Positions 40,001 to 52,000 of a stretch of 64,000 bases of DNA are shown here, one piece after another. Position 1 is the stretch's first letter; each line of letters opens with the position of its first letter. Position numbers and translations under genes: made by a program. The stretch is from Yponomeuta sedellus. Lineage: Eukaryota > Arthropoda > Insecta > Lepidoptera > Yponomeutidae. The stretch is from contig OW203721.1 of assembly GCA_934045075.1 (NCBI GenBank), positions 14,850,678-14,914,677 of the forward strand, given 5' to 3'. A model generated the notes under the pieces. That model did no database searches. It saw nothing but the letters and a program-made list of their open reading frames with translations, and was not told the DNA's origin.

Positions 40001-43000
40001 CTTGAAAATGTTTGTAGCCCATATGACTGCGCAGAGATAGCTTGGAGTTATAGGTCTTGCCGCATATGGGGCACGGAGAGCACATTCGGGAGCAACGCTC
40101 CCCGTGCTCCAGCAGCAGCTTGGCCGTCATGAAGCTTCTGTAGCAAACGCGACAGCGATGTTCGGAGCGGTGCATGTAGTTCGCGTGCTTCTGGAGACTC
40201 ATGGCTGACGGGTATTTCTTGTGACATTCTGTACACTCAAATTCTCCGCCTTGGTCAGGGTGCTTCAGTCGGCAATGGGACAGTAAAGTGTTATGTGACT
40301 TGTAGTGCTTATTGCAGTGGGTGCAGATATATGACCCCTCGGGTGTCACAGATTTCTCGCCTTTCTCTGACTTAACTGATTGGTAACCTATAGATTCATC
40401 ATCTTCCGACTGGATTTCAACCGGAGCATCATAGGTAGAGTTCGCTAGCATGTCTTGGAGCACTGCAGTCGAAGCGCGCAAGTGCTCGTCAATTATGTTC
40501 GAATTCACACGTTTGGATTTAATGTCCACATTTGTCGTTTTAGAACTAGAAGTCGAAGTCATCACTAAACCCACTAAAAATATAAATAACAAAAAAGTCT
40601 ACTTTTTTTCGCACGCCCCCGTGACACGGGATCTGTCAAATAAACGTCAAAAAAAGTCTAATCTTTTTTCTTTCGTCTTCCACCAGCCAGTATTTTTATT
40701 TTTCTATTCTAATTTTTCTGGCCAGCAAAAATATTTTACGACATCGCGCATCTTCTGATAAAATGTGGTTGTATGAACAGTTTGTGCTTATATTTAAAAA
40801 AAAACTTCATGTAAAAAATAAAAACACACGGCGTTTATTGACTTCTCTACACTACACACGCTTCCTATGAACTCTTCTACACTATTATGTGTAGACTTCT
40901 GACCTCCAATAGATGCAGACCTTTACTTTACGGTACCCCAGTCCTTAACACCTTTTTCTTTCCCGCCGAAATGCTCCCAATCTCCGTGGTCGTGCATTTA
41001 GCCCCGGTTCGCGCCATGTGTCTGTCCGTGTGTATGATTCGGTGTGGTTGTTTGTCGGGCCAGCGCGATCGGCGGCGCTGCGCACCCCGCCGGGCCGGAC
41101 CAACCGGCGTCTTACGCGGAACGAGAGCCGCTACCACTCGGGTGAGTCCACCAGCATGAGAATATAATGACATGACTGTTACGTTTGGCGTCAGTATCCT
41201 GCGCACATTCTAACTCTGATGATTCTAAAATGATGAGTATACCTCGACGAATTTGGTCAGAAGCGTCACTACATAGTATAGTGTACGAACTTGTTGTAAC
41301 TTTTATACACTTTGTTTTTTATTTTGAAACATAGCGTAAGAGCATAATTTTAGTGGCCAATTCTCTATAACAAAACTAAGTATAGAATAACGAAAGTATT
41401 TGTAAACAGCTGTTTCAGAGTTTACGTTTTAGCACGCCTCAGACCAGTCAAAAGTACTTACTCATTATTTTGCACGCATTTTGAAATGTTAGAATGTGCG
41501 AGCGAAGGAGATGCCACATGTAAACACAGTCTCTAGTGCCCAATACTCGCGAAGTTGCGTAAGAACCAGCTGTCAATAGTCCCATTAACATTGTGATGAC
41601 TACCTATGTACAAAACAGTTTCGGACAGTCTGAACTGAAAGTCTCTCCTAACTTCGATTAACTTCGCGAGTAGTGCAGGTAGTGATCTCTCTAGCGAAGT
41701 GGGTGCTGCTCTACTATAGCAAAGTACAGTGTTGTTACTGAAACGTCCGTGACAATTCAAGATATTTTCTCCCAACTTTACTTGGAGTTAGAAATAAATT
41801 TACTGTTTCAGACTCACAATCAACTAAGCCTCTGCGGATTGTCCGTCTATCCTCATTCTTAATTTTACATATAGACCTCTTCTCTTTGAAGCCAATCCCT
41901 TTTCGCTATTTTATATTCGATCTCACAACGAACCTACCTAATACAGGACGATGTTTAGCGATTGGTTTATTGGGCTGCAAAGTCAACAAATCGAAGATCG
42001 TGAATAACGGTCCAACCTTTCTCGAGTTATAAATGCTATAAATAACTCGTCTTTCTTTAACATGTTTAGATACTGCCGAAAATAAAAATAGAAGTGTGTG
42101 AAGTGTCTTTTTACTTTTATCCGACTTTTAAGATAGTTGGAGGGCACATACTTAATCGGTATCAGTAATATTTGGTTTTCACAAATGTGAACTTAAAACA
42201 TTGAATTACTTTCTGTTGTTTAAGTCGCTTCCGATGCAGTAAAATGTGGGGGTGGGCCTTGAGTTCTCAAACAATGGTGTTGGTGAATTTCCTAGAATGC
42301 ATACAATCTTACACAATATCGTGGAAGTGGTGGAACATATACTAGATGTGTAAATTGTAGTGCATGAAGACAATTGCAGATTGCTAACGACGTCTTATAC
42401 GACTAAAGGTCATAGGTGTTTCAAGCTTCAATAAAATGCCAGCATCATTTTCGTCTCGGAAAATATTCCACATTTCCGTCATTAATATACAAAAATTTCG
42501 TGTCACAGTGTTTGTTATCAAACTCCTCCGAAACGGAGTTTGATAAGAAATGGGTTGGGCTGTACCGATTTTTACGAAATTTTTGTGTATATTTGGTAAT
42601 GCTAAGTTTCGGTCTTACTGGTAAATTTATATGACAAAACAACGTTTATGGGGTCAGCCAGTTTTAATATATAAAAATTTACCTTTGAATTTCACTTCAC
42701 TAGCTGTACCCGCGGCTTCACGTGAAAATATCTCATTCATTACGTACCTATATATTCCGCACTTGTTATATTGCAACCGATTGCCTGATATCGGCTAAAA
42801 GCTTGAGAGCTAGATAGACTCCGTGTAACTGACGGCAGTTTACATCACACTCTCGACCCTGCATATAAGCCTTCCGGGGGATCAGTCTGGTAATTGTATT
42901 AATCGGGGAATTATTACGTCGGACCGTACAGTACAGTCTCCATTTGGCTGTGTAGATAGACATAGATCGATGGCCTTATTATTATCGCGCTTTAAAGATC

Positions 43001-46000
43001 ATGACTTGATACAAGAAATGTAAATACGGCACCGCATTGTCACGTGACTATGCAGTGTGCAAGTGTCATGTTTACATAATAATTACGTCTCATTTCATTT
43101 CATCTTTTTTCAATTAAGAAATTTTGTTTACGATATGACATGAAAGGTTAAAGTTTTTTGAAAAACTGGTCGTGACGTCGTTACGCCGCTCGTTAGTGGC
43201 TCAGCATTTTTGACATAATATAATGTATGTGACAGTTGACGATAAAATACTGTAACTGGGTTACGCAAGTATGAGACTGTTTTAAATTTCCGTCATGTTA
43301 TCAATAGAATTATGTAGTAGTTTGTAAGTTTAATACGAAACGTTGTTTTTTTTTTCTATTTAGATTTTGCTCACCACAGGAAAAGTGAGTAGTAACACAT
43401 CCTGTCTAATTTTATTATTAAGTCTTTCGAGAAATGGCCCTAGTTAACTTACAACCCTTCAAAAAGGTGGCGTTGCTTCAAGGTCTTTTAAGGTTCTTTT
43501 AAAATTGTAGAAATCACTCTAGATCTAAAACAAAATATTGGTACTTCGCACGATTAAAAATATATTAGAATAAAATAAAAAAAAATTAAAGATCAGAGGT
43601 TGGAAAATGCAATTTAAATAAAACCCTCGTCGTTTTTCCTCTGAGAGCATATCGTCGTCGCCTGTATTGAATTGAGCTTTATTACGTCTCTAGCGAAATG
43701 CTCAGTTCTCTATCTCCCAGGAATACTACAGATCGGTAGAGCTACTGTAGAAACTAAATATAGGTTAGTGCATTTTACTGATATTAATTATGATTATTGT
43801 GCTTTTTTGGATAACTCGTCAATGACTTATTTTGTTGGCTTTCGTGTCTAAAGATAAATTTATTAATAACCATTTCTTTGAACTCATTCCTACCTAGCTG
43901 AACGTACCTGGGTTTAAATGTTAAGGTGATGTCTTCTGTATTTGTTTATTGTTCACAATTGTTTATTCATGTTTCAAAGATTTTTTTATCTAAGACGTTC
44001 GTTTGCCTCAGCGCTCGAAATTACCTATCCTCGGTTAGTGATTAAACTCATACTCTCATACTCTTGTGCCCTGCAGTAGGACGTGTATATGCCAATAAAA
44101 AAGTGAAGGTTTCGATTGTTTTTTTGCGTTGACCTACATGCTCATTTTCTTCACGCCACAAAGGAAGCGTTGACCTAAGTTTTAGATGCTTATTATTAAC
44201 AATTTTATGATCTATCTACGCTTTCCTGAGAATTAGTCTTGGCAGATGGAAGGACGCACTCCTATTGCCTTCTTCCGTTAACAAAAAAGACGAAATGTAT
44301 AAAGTTCACTCTTCCAAATGTCAAAACGGTAGACAGCAATGTTTTATTGGGGAATGACAAATTAGACCTTGTGAATGAAACTGTATTTCTAGGTATCACA
44401 ATTGATGCAAAGCTTCAATGGGGTCCTCATATAGAAAAATTAGCAAATAGGCTTAGTTCAGCAGCATATGCAGTCAAAAGAATTAGGGAACTAACTGACG
44501 TCGCAACTGCTAGGCTTGTTTATTTTAGTTACTTCCATAGTCTTATGTCCTATGGCATACTACTGTGGCGACGGGCAGCAGACATTGAGACCATCTTCGT
44601 CTTGCAGAAGAGAGCGATTAAATTCATTTATAGGCTGGGTAGTAGAGATTCGTTAAGAGATTTCTTTAAAGAAACTAACATCCTGACAGTTGCCAGTCAG
44701 TATATATATGAAAACATTATGTACGTTAGGAAAAATATCAGTAACTTTAAAACTTTAGCTAGCCAACACAATGTAAATACTAGAAACAAACATAAACTTT
44801 TGTTCCCACTATTTAGGCTGGCAAAGGTTAATACTTCGTTCATGGGGCATTGTATTCGCTTCTATAATAAAATCCCTGAAGATATATTAAGCTTGCCTGA
44901 ATCGCGGTTCAAAAAACATGTTAAGCACACTTTGTGCCAAAAGGGCTACTATAACATAAAGGATTATTTAGATGACAGTGAGGTCTGGAATTAAAGCCAG
45001 TACAATTATGAGTTATGTTTTATAATAATTATGTAAACTATGTTAATTAAGGACTTTTGAAAAGACTAAGTTTGGAGTTTTTTTGTCCATTTTTTCTCCT
45101 AAATGATCTAGATTTTGAAATGGACACCTAGTTTGAATTGTAACGTTCATTAAGCCGCAGTTTCTGTGCTACTTTGAATAAAACCTTTTCATTTCATTTC
45201 ATTTCAACACTTTGTATAAACCCCTAACCCACCACCAAAGTTCTTGACGTGTATATGTTTTACCTCAATAGATTATTATTTTGCTATGGCGACAAACAGG
45301 CAATCAGTATTGTTTAAAATAAAAAGCATAGTTGTAACTTAATGACTCTAATAGTCCAAAGCGAAATACAAATTGCCAGTGGATTCTTGATCGATTGACA
45401 GCGAATTTGTACAGTCTATTAGACCACTAGTAGAAGAGCCGGTTAACCCGCTTTCATCTTATCTGCGGATAAATTTTGCACGAGAAACCATCCCGGTGCA
45501 TCTGACATAAAGGAAACATCGAGCGACGCAGGCGCATCTAGCGCGATACTTTGTGAGCGATTAACTCTCCACAAAACTGCGTTATGATTGTGTTTATATC
45601 GCAAATTAATTCCAGTCAAACGGAGACATCGTGGATTCGATTGCCACTGGAGGCCACCGCGAGCCGTAATTAATTTGTGCCTGTCTAGGTGTAATTCCAT
45701 GAGTAATCAATCAGGCAGGGGATTACTATTTTACAAGATATCCTATTTTGGGGCATGTTTGTGCTTTTATATTATTTACTAGCTGACCCAGCGAACTTCG
45801 TACCGCCTAACAGTCTATTCTTTAGTTTTTTTAAATTCTTCTCTCCGTAAGAACCAACCCCGTACTTCAAAGAATATTGTAAAAAAAGAATTAGCGAAAT
45901 CGGTTCAGCTGCTCTCGAGATTTGCGCTTACTGACACATTCAGCGATTTATTGTTATATTATAGATAGATAGATAGATATAATAATTATCCCAATTACCA

Positions 46001-49000
46001 ATATATCTCTTGCCGAGAATATAATTAATTTTATATAATATATCTTGGCCTTGCTACGATTACCCGAACCGCGATTGTAGCTACGTTTTTATTTTAAAAT
46101 ACCTAAGTCGAAGAGCCAACCTGTATGTCAAGTACACTTGACCTCCATGTGGTAACCCAAAACTGATTTAATTAGTAGACTAAGCGTACAAGGTGGCTCA
46201 CTTTGCGTTATGAGTTATGATTCTACAAATAAAATGTCTGAGATCAATTTGCTTTATAACATTGGCTTTTGAATTGAAGTAGGTATTAAGACGATTTATA
46301 TAGCGTCCACCACTGGCAGTCGCTCACACTAGATGCGTGAAGGGACCACACGGGCGCTGCAGTGCCTGAGATTCTTTTAGATGTTGTAGGCTTGTCCGGC
46401 AGTCGGCCTAATACATAGCAATGACTAGTCAATACTTGCGGAGTCAGCCAAGCTGCGGGTTTCCTCACGATATTTTCTTCCACAGTTAGCGTGTGGTTTC
46501 GCAACGACAAATTCGCAAATGTACGTAAATTTGAAATTAAACAAAGCCGTTAGTATATGCGCGCACTTGGGATCGAACCTGGGTCCCTCGGTTGCGAGGC
46601 CATTATTCGTTGATGCTTTTTGAGATCTCGGATTAATGTAAAGTGAGTACTTTGTTTGTCCTGTGGTTTCCGCGCTTAGCCTCATACTTGAGTATTAACA
46701 ATAGTTTTATAAAATTTTATCGAATCGGCGCATAAAAAAGCTCATTTCTGTTATTACCTCTGACTTTTCGCGCCCTTCCTGAACATGTGTTATTAAATAC
46801 GTACCTACACACGGGAAATGCAATTAGGTAGCAAAATGTAGTTAAATAATAGTTCACATAGGTACTCAGAATCTGCGCATACTCAGAATCTGAATTCGGG
46901 TACATAAGTCTAGGAATACCACCATTACCAATCGTGCCCGCGGTGTATTGGCAATTTCAAGCGCTGGGGTATTTAAACACCTCAGACACTGAGGTTTCCT
47001 CACGATGTTTTCTTTGGGGTTAGCCAGTGGTTAGCTACTGTAACTTCACAAATATGCGTAACTTAGAAAACCAAATCATTAGTACATGCCCACGCTGGGA
47101 ATCGAACATGGTCTCCCGCTAGCGAGTGTTAACGGCACGGTTAGCGAGTGGTAATGCTACTATAACTTGGTAATGCTAAAAATGTCACATGCCCCCTCTG
47201 CGACTAAACGAAAATTCGATCGATGTCAACCCTTGTTTGTCCCCACTGCTGGGGCACGTGTCTCTTCCTGCATCGCAGGAATGTTAGGCCATACCCCACC
47301 ACGGTGGCCAAGTCCGGGTTGGTGGAAAAATTGCTGATCTTAATACTGAAATTAATGGAGAACAGAGCTTAATAATAACAATATTAACGTCCACGCCGAC
47401 AGTTATCGGCTTTTCACTCAGTCGACGTCATGAGCGTGAATTATTCGCTTTTGCTTTAAATCGCACGCTTTGAGCTGACACATTTAATAATTATGTTTAA
47501 AATGTAACAAATGAAATTCCGAATTTCTGTTAAGCGATTGTTATTCCGCTATTCAATTTTTAAGTCGATATAAGTATACTGATTCATCGTATATTTATTG
47601 TCTACCTGTTGGTTCATAACTTCACGAAGGACTAACCTGGTGAACTCTCGGCGACACATAGATATAATCGTACTGAGGCTCCTATTTCGCTAGCTATAAA
47701 AGCTACAGTGGAATAGACCACTGTCGCTTACTGTCCCGGCACTGCAAACATGTCACGCAATTCGGTGAAGCTATTCCGGAACTCTATCTATCGATTTTGC
47801 TCTGTTATCTCTATTTTGCTCTAGAAGTGTACAGGAAAAAAGAATAATAAAATCTTTACGCCGTTAATGCTTGTATCAGTTATATCCAGCTCTGTAACAA
47901 CACTTTTATAAGTAACTAGCTGACCCAGCGAACTTCGTACCGCCCGATTCTTTATATATATATTTTTTTTTTATTTTTCTCCGTAAGAACCATCCGCGTA
48001 CTTCCTTCAAGGAATATTTCATTGACCGGCAACCAAGATACTTATGACTTTATCAATTCACATCTAGAAAGTAGTTATTTTGAGAAATGAATTGGCTGTT
48101 ATGGAAAAGGCCGGGCAAATCCTGGTGTGAACAATGTTTATGTTACTACACAGCAACTTTTGTGGGTCATATGGTGTTGTTACACCTTCTCAAACCACCC
48201 AAACACCGTGAACGCCTAATACCGCGGCCAGGAACCTGCGCCAGCCGTGGGCGCGTCGCATGCATTATTCACATCGCACTATTGTACCGGGAAGCCGAGT
48301 GAGCCTTGTTATTAGGTAGAGTTGCTTTTTTGCCGATAACTGAGCTTGGCAGCGTAGTGCACTTACGTTCACTGTCTCTGAATGTTTTAGGTGGCAGAAT
48401 CTACAGTGATTTCAAGTCGCCGAGTGTGTTGCATACGGCAATTGTTTGGTTGCATGAAACTGTAACGTCTGAAAATTGGAGAGCACGTGAACATATTTGC
48501 GGATCGAAGGAAACAATTAACCTTTGACTAAAAGAATTCAAACCAATAAAATAGCATGTAAATCTGTGGATTTCCAATTAAATAATTGCATGCTCTATAA
48601 TTTTTTGAACATATGGGCATTTGTAAGTACAAATTACCATTTATATTCAGTCCTGAACGTAATATTTTCCATGCAACAATCACGCAGCGTGTGATCAATC
48701 TCTGTTAGCTAACTAATCAAGATAAAACGAGTGCAATGTATAAATTCATGAGCATTGATCGCTTTCGATTGCATCACGCATCTACAATACAACCAGCTCG
48801 TGTGAAAAAACTGTGACATTGAATTATGCAGCGATCTCCTCTATCCATTGTTGACTGTTGTCTGTACTTGTGAGAGATGACACCTAGTCCAAAGTAGCTC
48901 GGAACATTAGTTACCTGCTTGATTCGGCGTAAAACGAGACTGATAGGGCGTGGCACCAAGTAATCTGAATTACCATAGAAACGACAAGAATGCAAGTAAT

Positions 49001-52000
49001 CTATGTCACTCAAAAACGTCACTAAATAGCTTAACTGAAGGTGCTGTTCATTACTTTGGTTTTGAGGGGCAGTAAGCCCCGTCAGCTCAAAACTTTAAAC
49101 TTTTAATTCTATATTTATATAGACGGCCTCGGTGGCGCAGCGGTGTGGCACGCTGACTGTAAAACCGAAGGTCTTGGGTTCGATCCCCGGCCGGGTCAAA
49201 CTAGGAAACGAACTTTTCTAGTTTGTCTCGGGTCTTGGATGTTATCTATGTATTTATTGTATTAAATCTATCGTCGAGTTAGCACCTATAACACAAGTCA
49301 TTTAGTTGTGCTTAGTATAGGGCTAACGAGATCTGTGTAATATGTCCATGAATACTTTTCTTTTCTTTTTTCTTTTTTTATATAGTTATCTTCTGTCGTA
49401 CTCATTTAATGAATAAAATAAAAATAGAATAAACCACTTTCTGATACATATACGACTGAAGAAACCTTATTTCATTCTTATACATAAGGTTGAAATAATA
49501 TAGTCTAAGAGAGGAATTATTCGGTAAAAGGAAAAACTTATTCGGTTTCCCTTACGGTTCCGTTTCCCCCATATCGTCTCATCTAATATGAGCAGCCCCT
49601 AAGATATGAATCTTGCGATTCGAAAACGAGCTGTCTAATGCATTCGCAACGAAGCAATCGTGTGTGATAGAGGTCTAAAACTTATAACAAGAGTACGTAG
49701 AGTTCATGTAGGTACTTGTATCGTATTATTTTCTGATTCATAGTCCTTACAATTTTGCTATTATGTATATAATATATATATCCAACGATGATATACAAAA
49801 ATTTATAATGAATGAAGGCATGTTAAAATATAAATAAACGTGATTTTTTTACGACCAATATATTTCATATTGCGACTTTTCAGAGTCATTCTAGTACCAT
49901 GGTTCAAAAACGAGCCATACAAATCGGACTCATTCTATGACGTCACCCAGCGTTTATCAATATTCGGGTTATCTCATAAAATAATGTTTTTTTTTTTGTT
50001 TTATTCAATATCTTCAATAATATAGAAGCAATGAAGATTTAGATTGAAACAAAATTTCACGCAACTTCCCCATTTGTACCGGGGACAGAGTTTACATTAG
50101 AACACTCCATGTTAGACACAATCAGGCGCACCATTGACTCCTCCACTTCAATTCCTGCACTAGCTAAGGCCAAAAACTTAGGCCGTTTTGGCATAAAAGT
50201 CACATGTCATGAGGCCCTAAGATATTTTTTCTGGTGGCGCGCTGTAACCAAGCTGCACACGAACACAAGTCCGTGGCCACACGGAAAGGGCGCGGAATAG
50301 TAGATTGCTTAACGAGGGTAGAAAGAATCAATTCCCGAGCTATTTAGAACGGCTATAGTCCGAGTAGGAATTGATTCTTTTACCCGTGTTAAACACTCTA
50401 CTTTTCATTTCGAATATGAGGAAAATAAAAACTCATTTTTAATATTCAAATCTTAGCATAAAAGATTATTACCTATTTTTTTGAATTCCGTTACAGATAC
50501 TATAACAGATTAGTACCCGCCATTTAAGACGACATTTTAAATATGGAACTCACCGTGTAATTGTTGCGGCTTATTCCGCTCAAAGAAGTTAGCGCTAAGT
50601 TCACACTGGCTGTTTAGAAACTCCTATTTATACAGTGCGTTCACATTGACTTGACGCGTGAGAGAATTGGTAAAAAGGACATAACATGTGAATTAGCTTT
50701 TGGACCTAATCGGAAGATGGTAAAACAAGCCCTCAATCCTTTTATTTTCCCCAAGTAATGGGAATGATTTCTTATTTAACATGGTAACAGTAAACATCTC
50801 AGTGCTACCAATTCTCTCACGCGTCAAGTTAATGTGAACGCACTCTAACATAAAACTTTTCACAACTGACAGTAGTTCTATTTTTAAACTTCATTCCGGC
50901 CCTTGGGTGGGAAGTAATTTGTATGACTTTTTCCCACCCTATGGAGGGAAGCAGCATTTTCCACCCAATAATCAGATCAAAACAACACTACTTTCAGAGT
51001 ATAAGAAATGAAATAGTATATTTCATTACAAGTGCGGAAAGGCTGTCATTGCAAAGAGTTCCGACAAATGTCTACCCGAGCCGAGGCGCAGCCGAAGGCG
51101 AGGGTTGACAGTCGGAACAAGTTGCAATGACGGTTCCGCACGTGTACTGAACGACTATTTTTAATACATAAATATAAAAATCTTTTGAAAAATGGCGCCA
51201 ACCGTAAAAAATATAAGCAGAGATTTTTTTTCTTCACCCATTCTAGTAGGCAAAGGGAACTATGCCCATACAGCCAAGTCTTCAGTAGAATTTTTTTATT
51301 GATATGAAATGAAAATGAAATTTAATGAGATGAAATAAAATGAAACCTAACTTAACTCATTCAATTAAATCATTAAATCTGATATTGAAACAAATTAGTA
51401 GCTCATAAAAACTTCTATGATTTTTTTTAGTAAAAACTTCATTGTTGGTTTTTCTTTTTAATAGACATTATTTTGACAGTTTGGAAAGAAAACCCACGAG
51501 TGCGGGAAAGGTAAAAAAAAGCACGAGTGTGTAATAGCCCACATCCCGCACGCTATACGTCCCTGCAATACGCCACTTTTTGAGCAACTGTATTAAAAAA
51601 GACATTTCATACAAAATGTATCGAAGAGACGGGTCAAAGCCCACGGCGCGATTTCAATACAACGCGTCGCATTAAAATTATTAAGAGTAGAAATTATAGT
51701 GCAATGGATTTCTTTTACAGGTCATGGTTGTAATTCTTTTTTCTGGTTGTGCAATATAGTGTTTTCTATCTATCTGTCTATTCTACATAAGTTATATTTG
51801 GAAATATCTTTTTTAAATTACGGAAGAGTCCGACCCAGGTTTCAATAGAACTTGGTCGGACTTTTCCGACAAAAGGCGGTAAGTGTATCCGCGGTAAGTG
51901 TATCCGGAATAACATTCATAGTGTGTGGTGCTTACGACAGTTTCAGTAATGAAGGTATTGACTTTTCCTTAAAAAAATCTTAATGGAAAAGATCTCACGA

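Larger units (their letters stand above)
12879..41063 (+). other. 28-kb DIP2 intron hosting transposons and an antisense gene
   Basis: Contains, in order: repeat pieces (13.2, 14.6 and 15.4 kb), an antisense non-LTR tail (16.6-17.0 kb), the ISL2EU element (17.9-22.2 kb), tRNA-hairpin retroposons, a SINE at 24.7 kb, a tandem array at 26.3 kb, a non-LTR scrap at 28.3 kb, a SINE at 30.0 kb, a nested composite repeat (31.7-32.6 kb), LINE and MITE pieces, and the C2H2 gene (39.6-40.6 kb). I saw nothing recognisable in about 15.5-16.5, 23.2-24.7, 25.0-26.0, 26.6-28.2, 30.3-31.7, 33.6-35.9, 36.1-37.4 and 37.7-39.5 kb. Confidence 0.6.

Noticed and set aside
39669..40040. 123-codon plus-strand open frame
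   Set aside because: Antisense shadow of the zinc-finger gene.
49123..49195. tRNA gene at the 'ggcctcggtggcgcagcggt' head
   Set aside because: SINE head with TSD and a second copy at 62261; it is not a clean cloverleaf.
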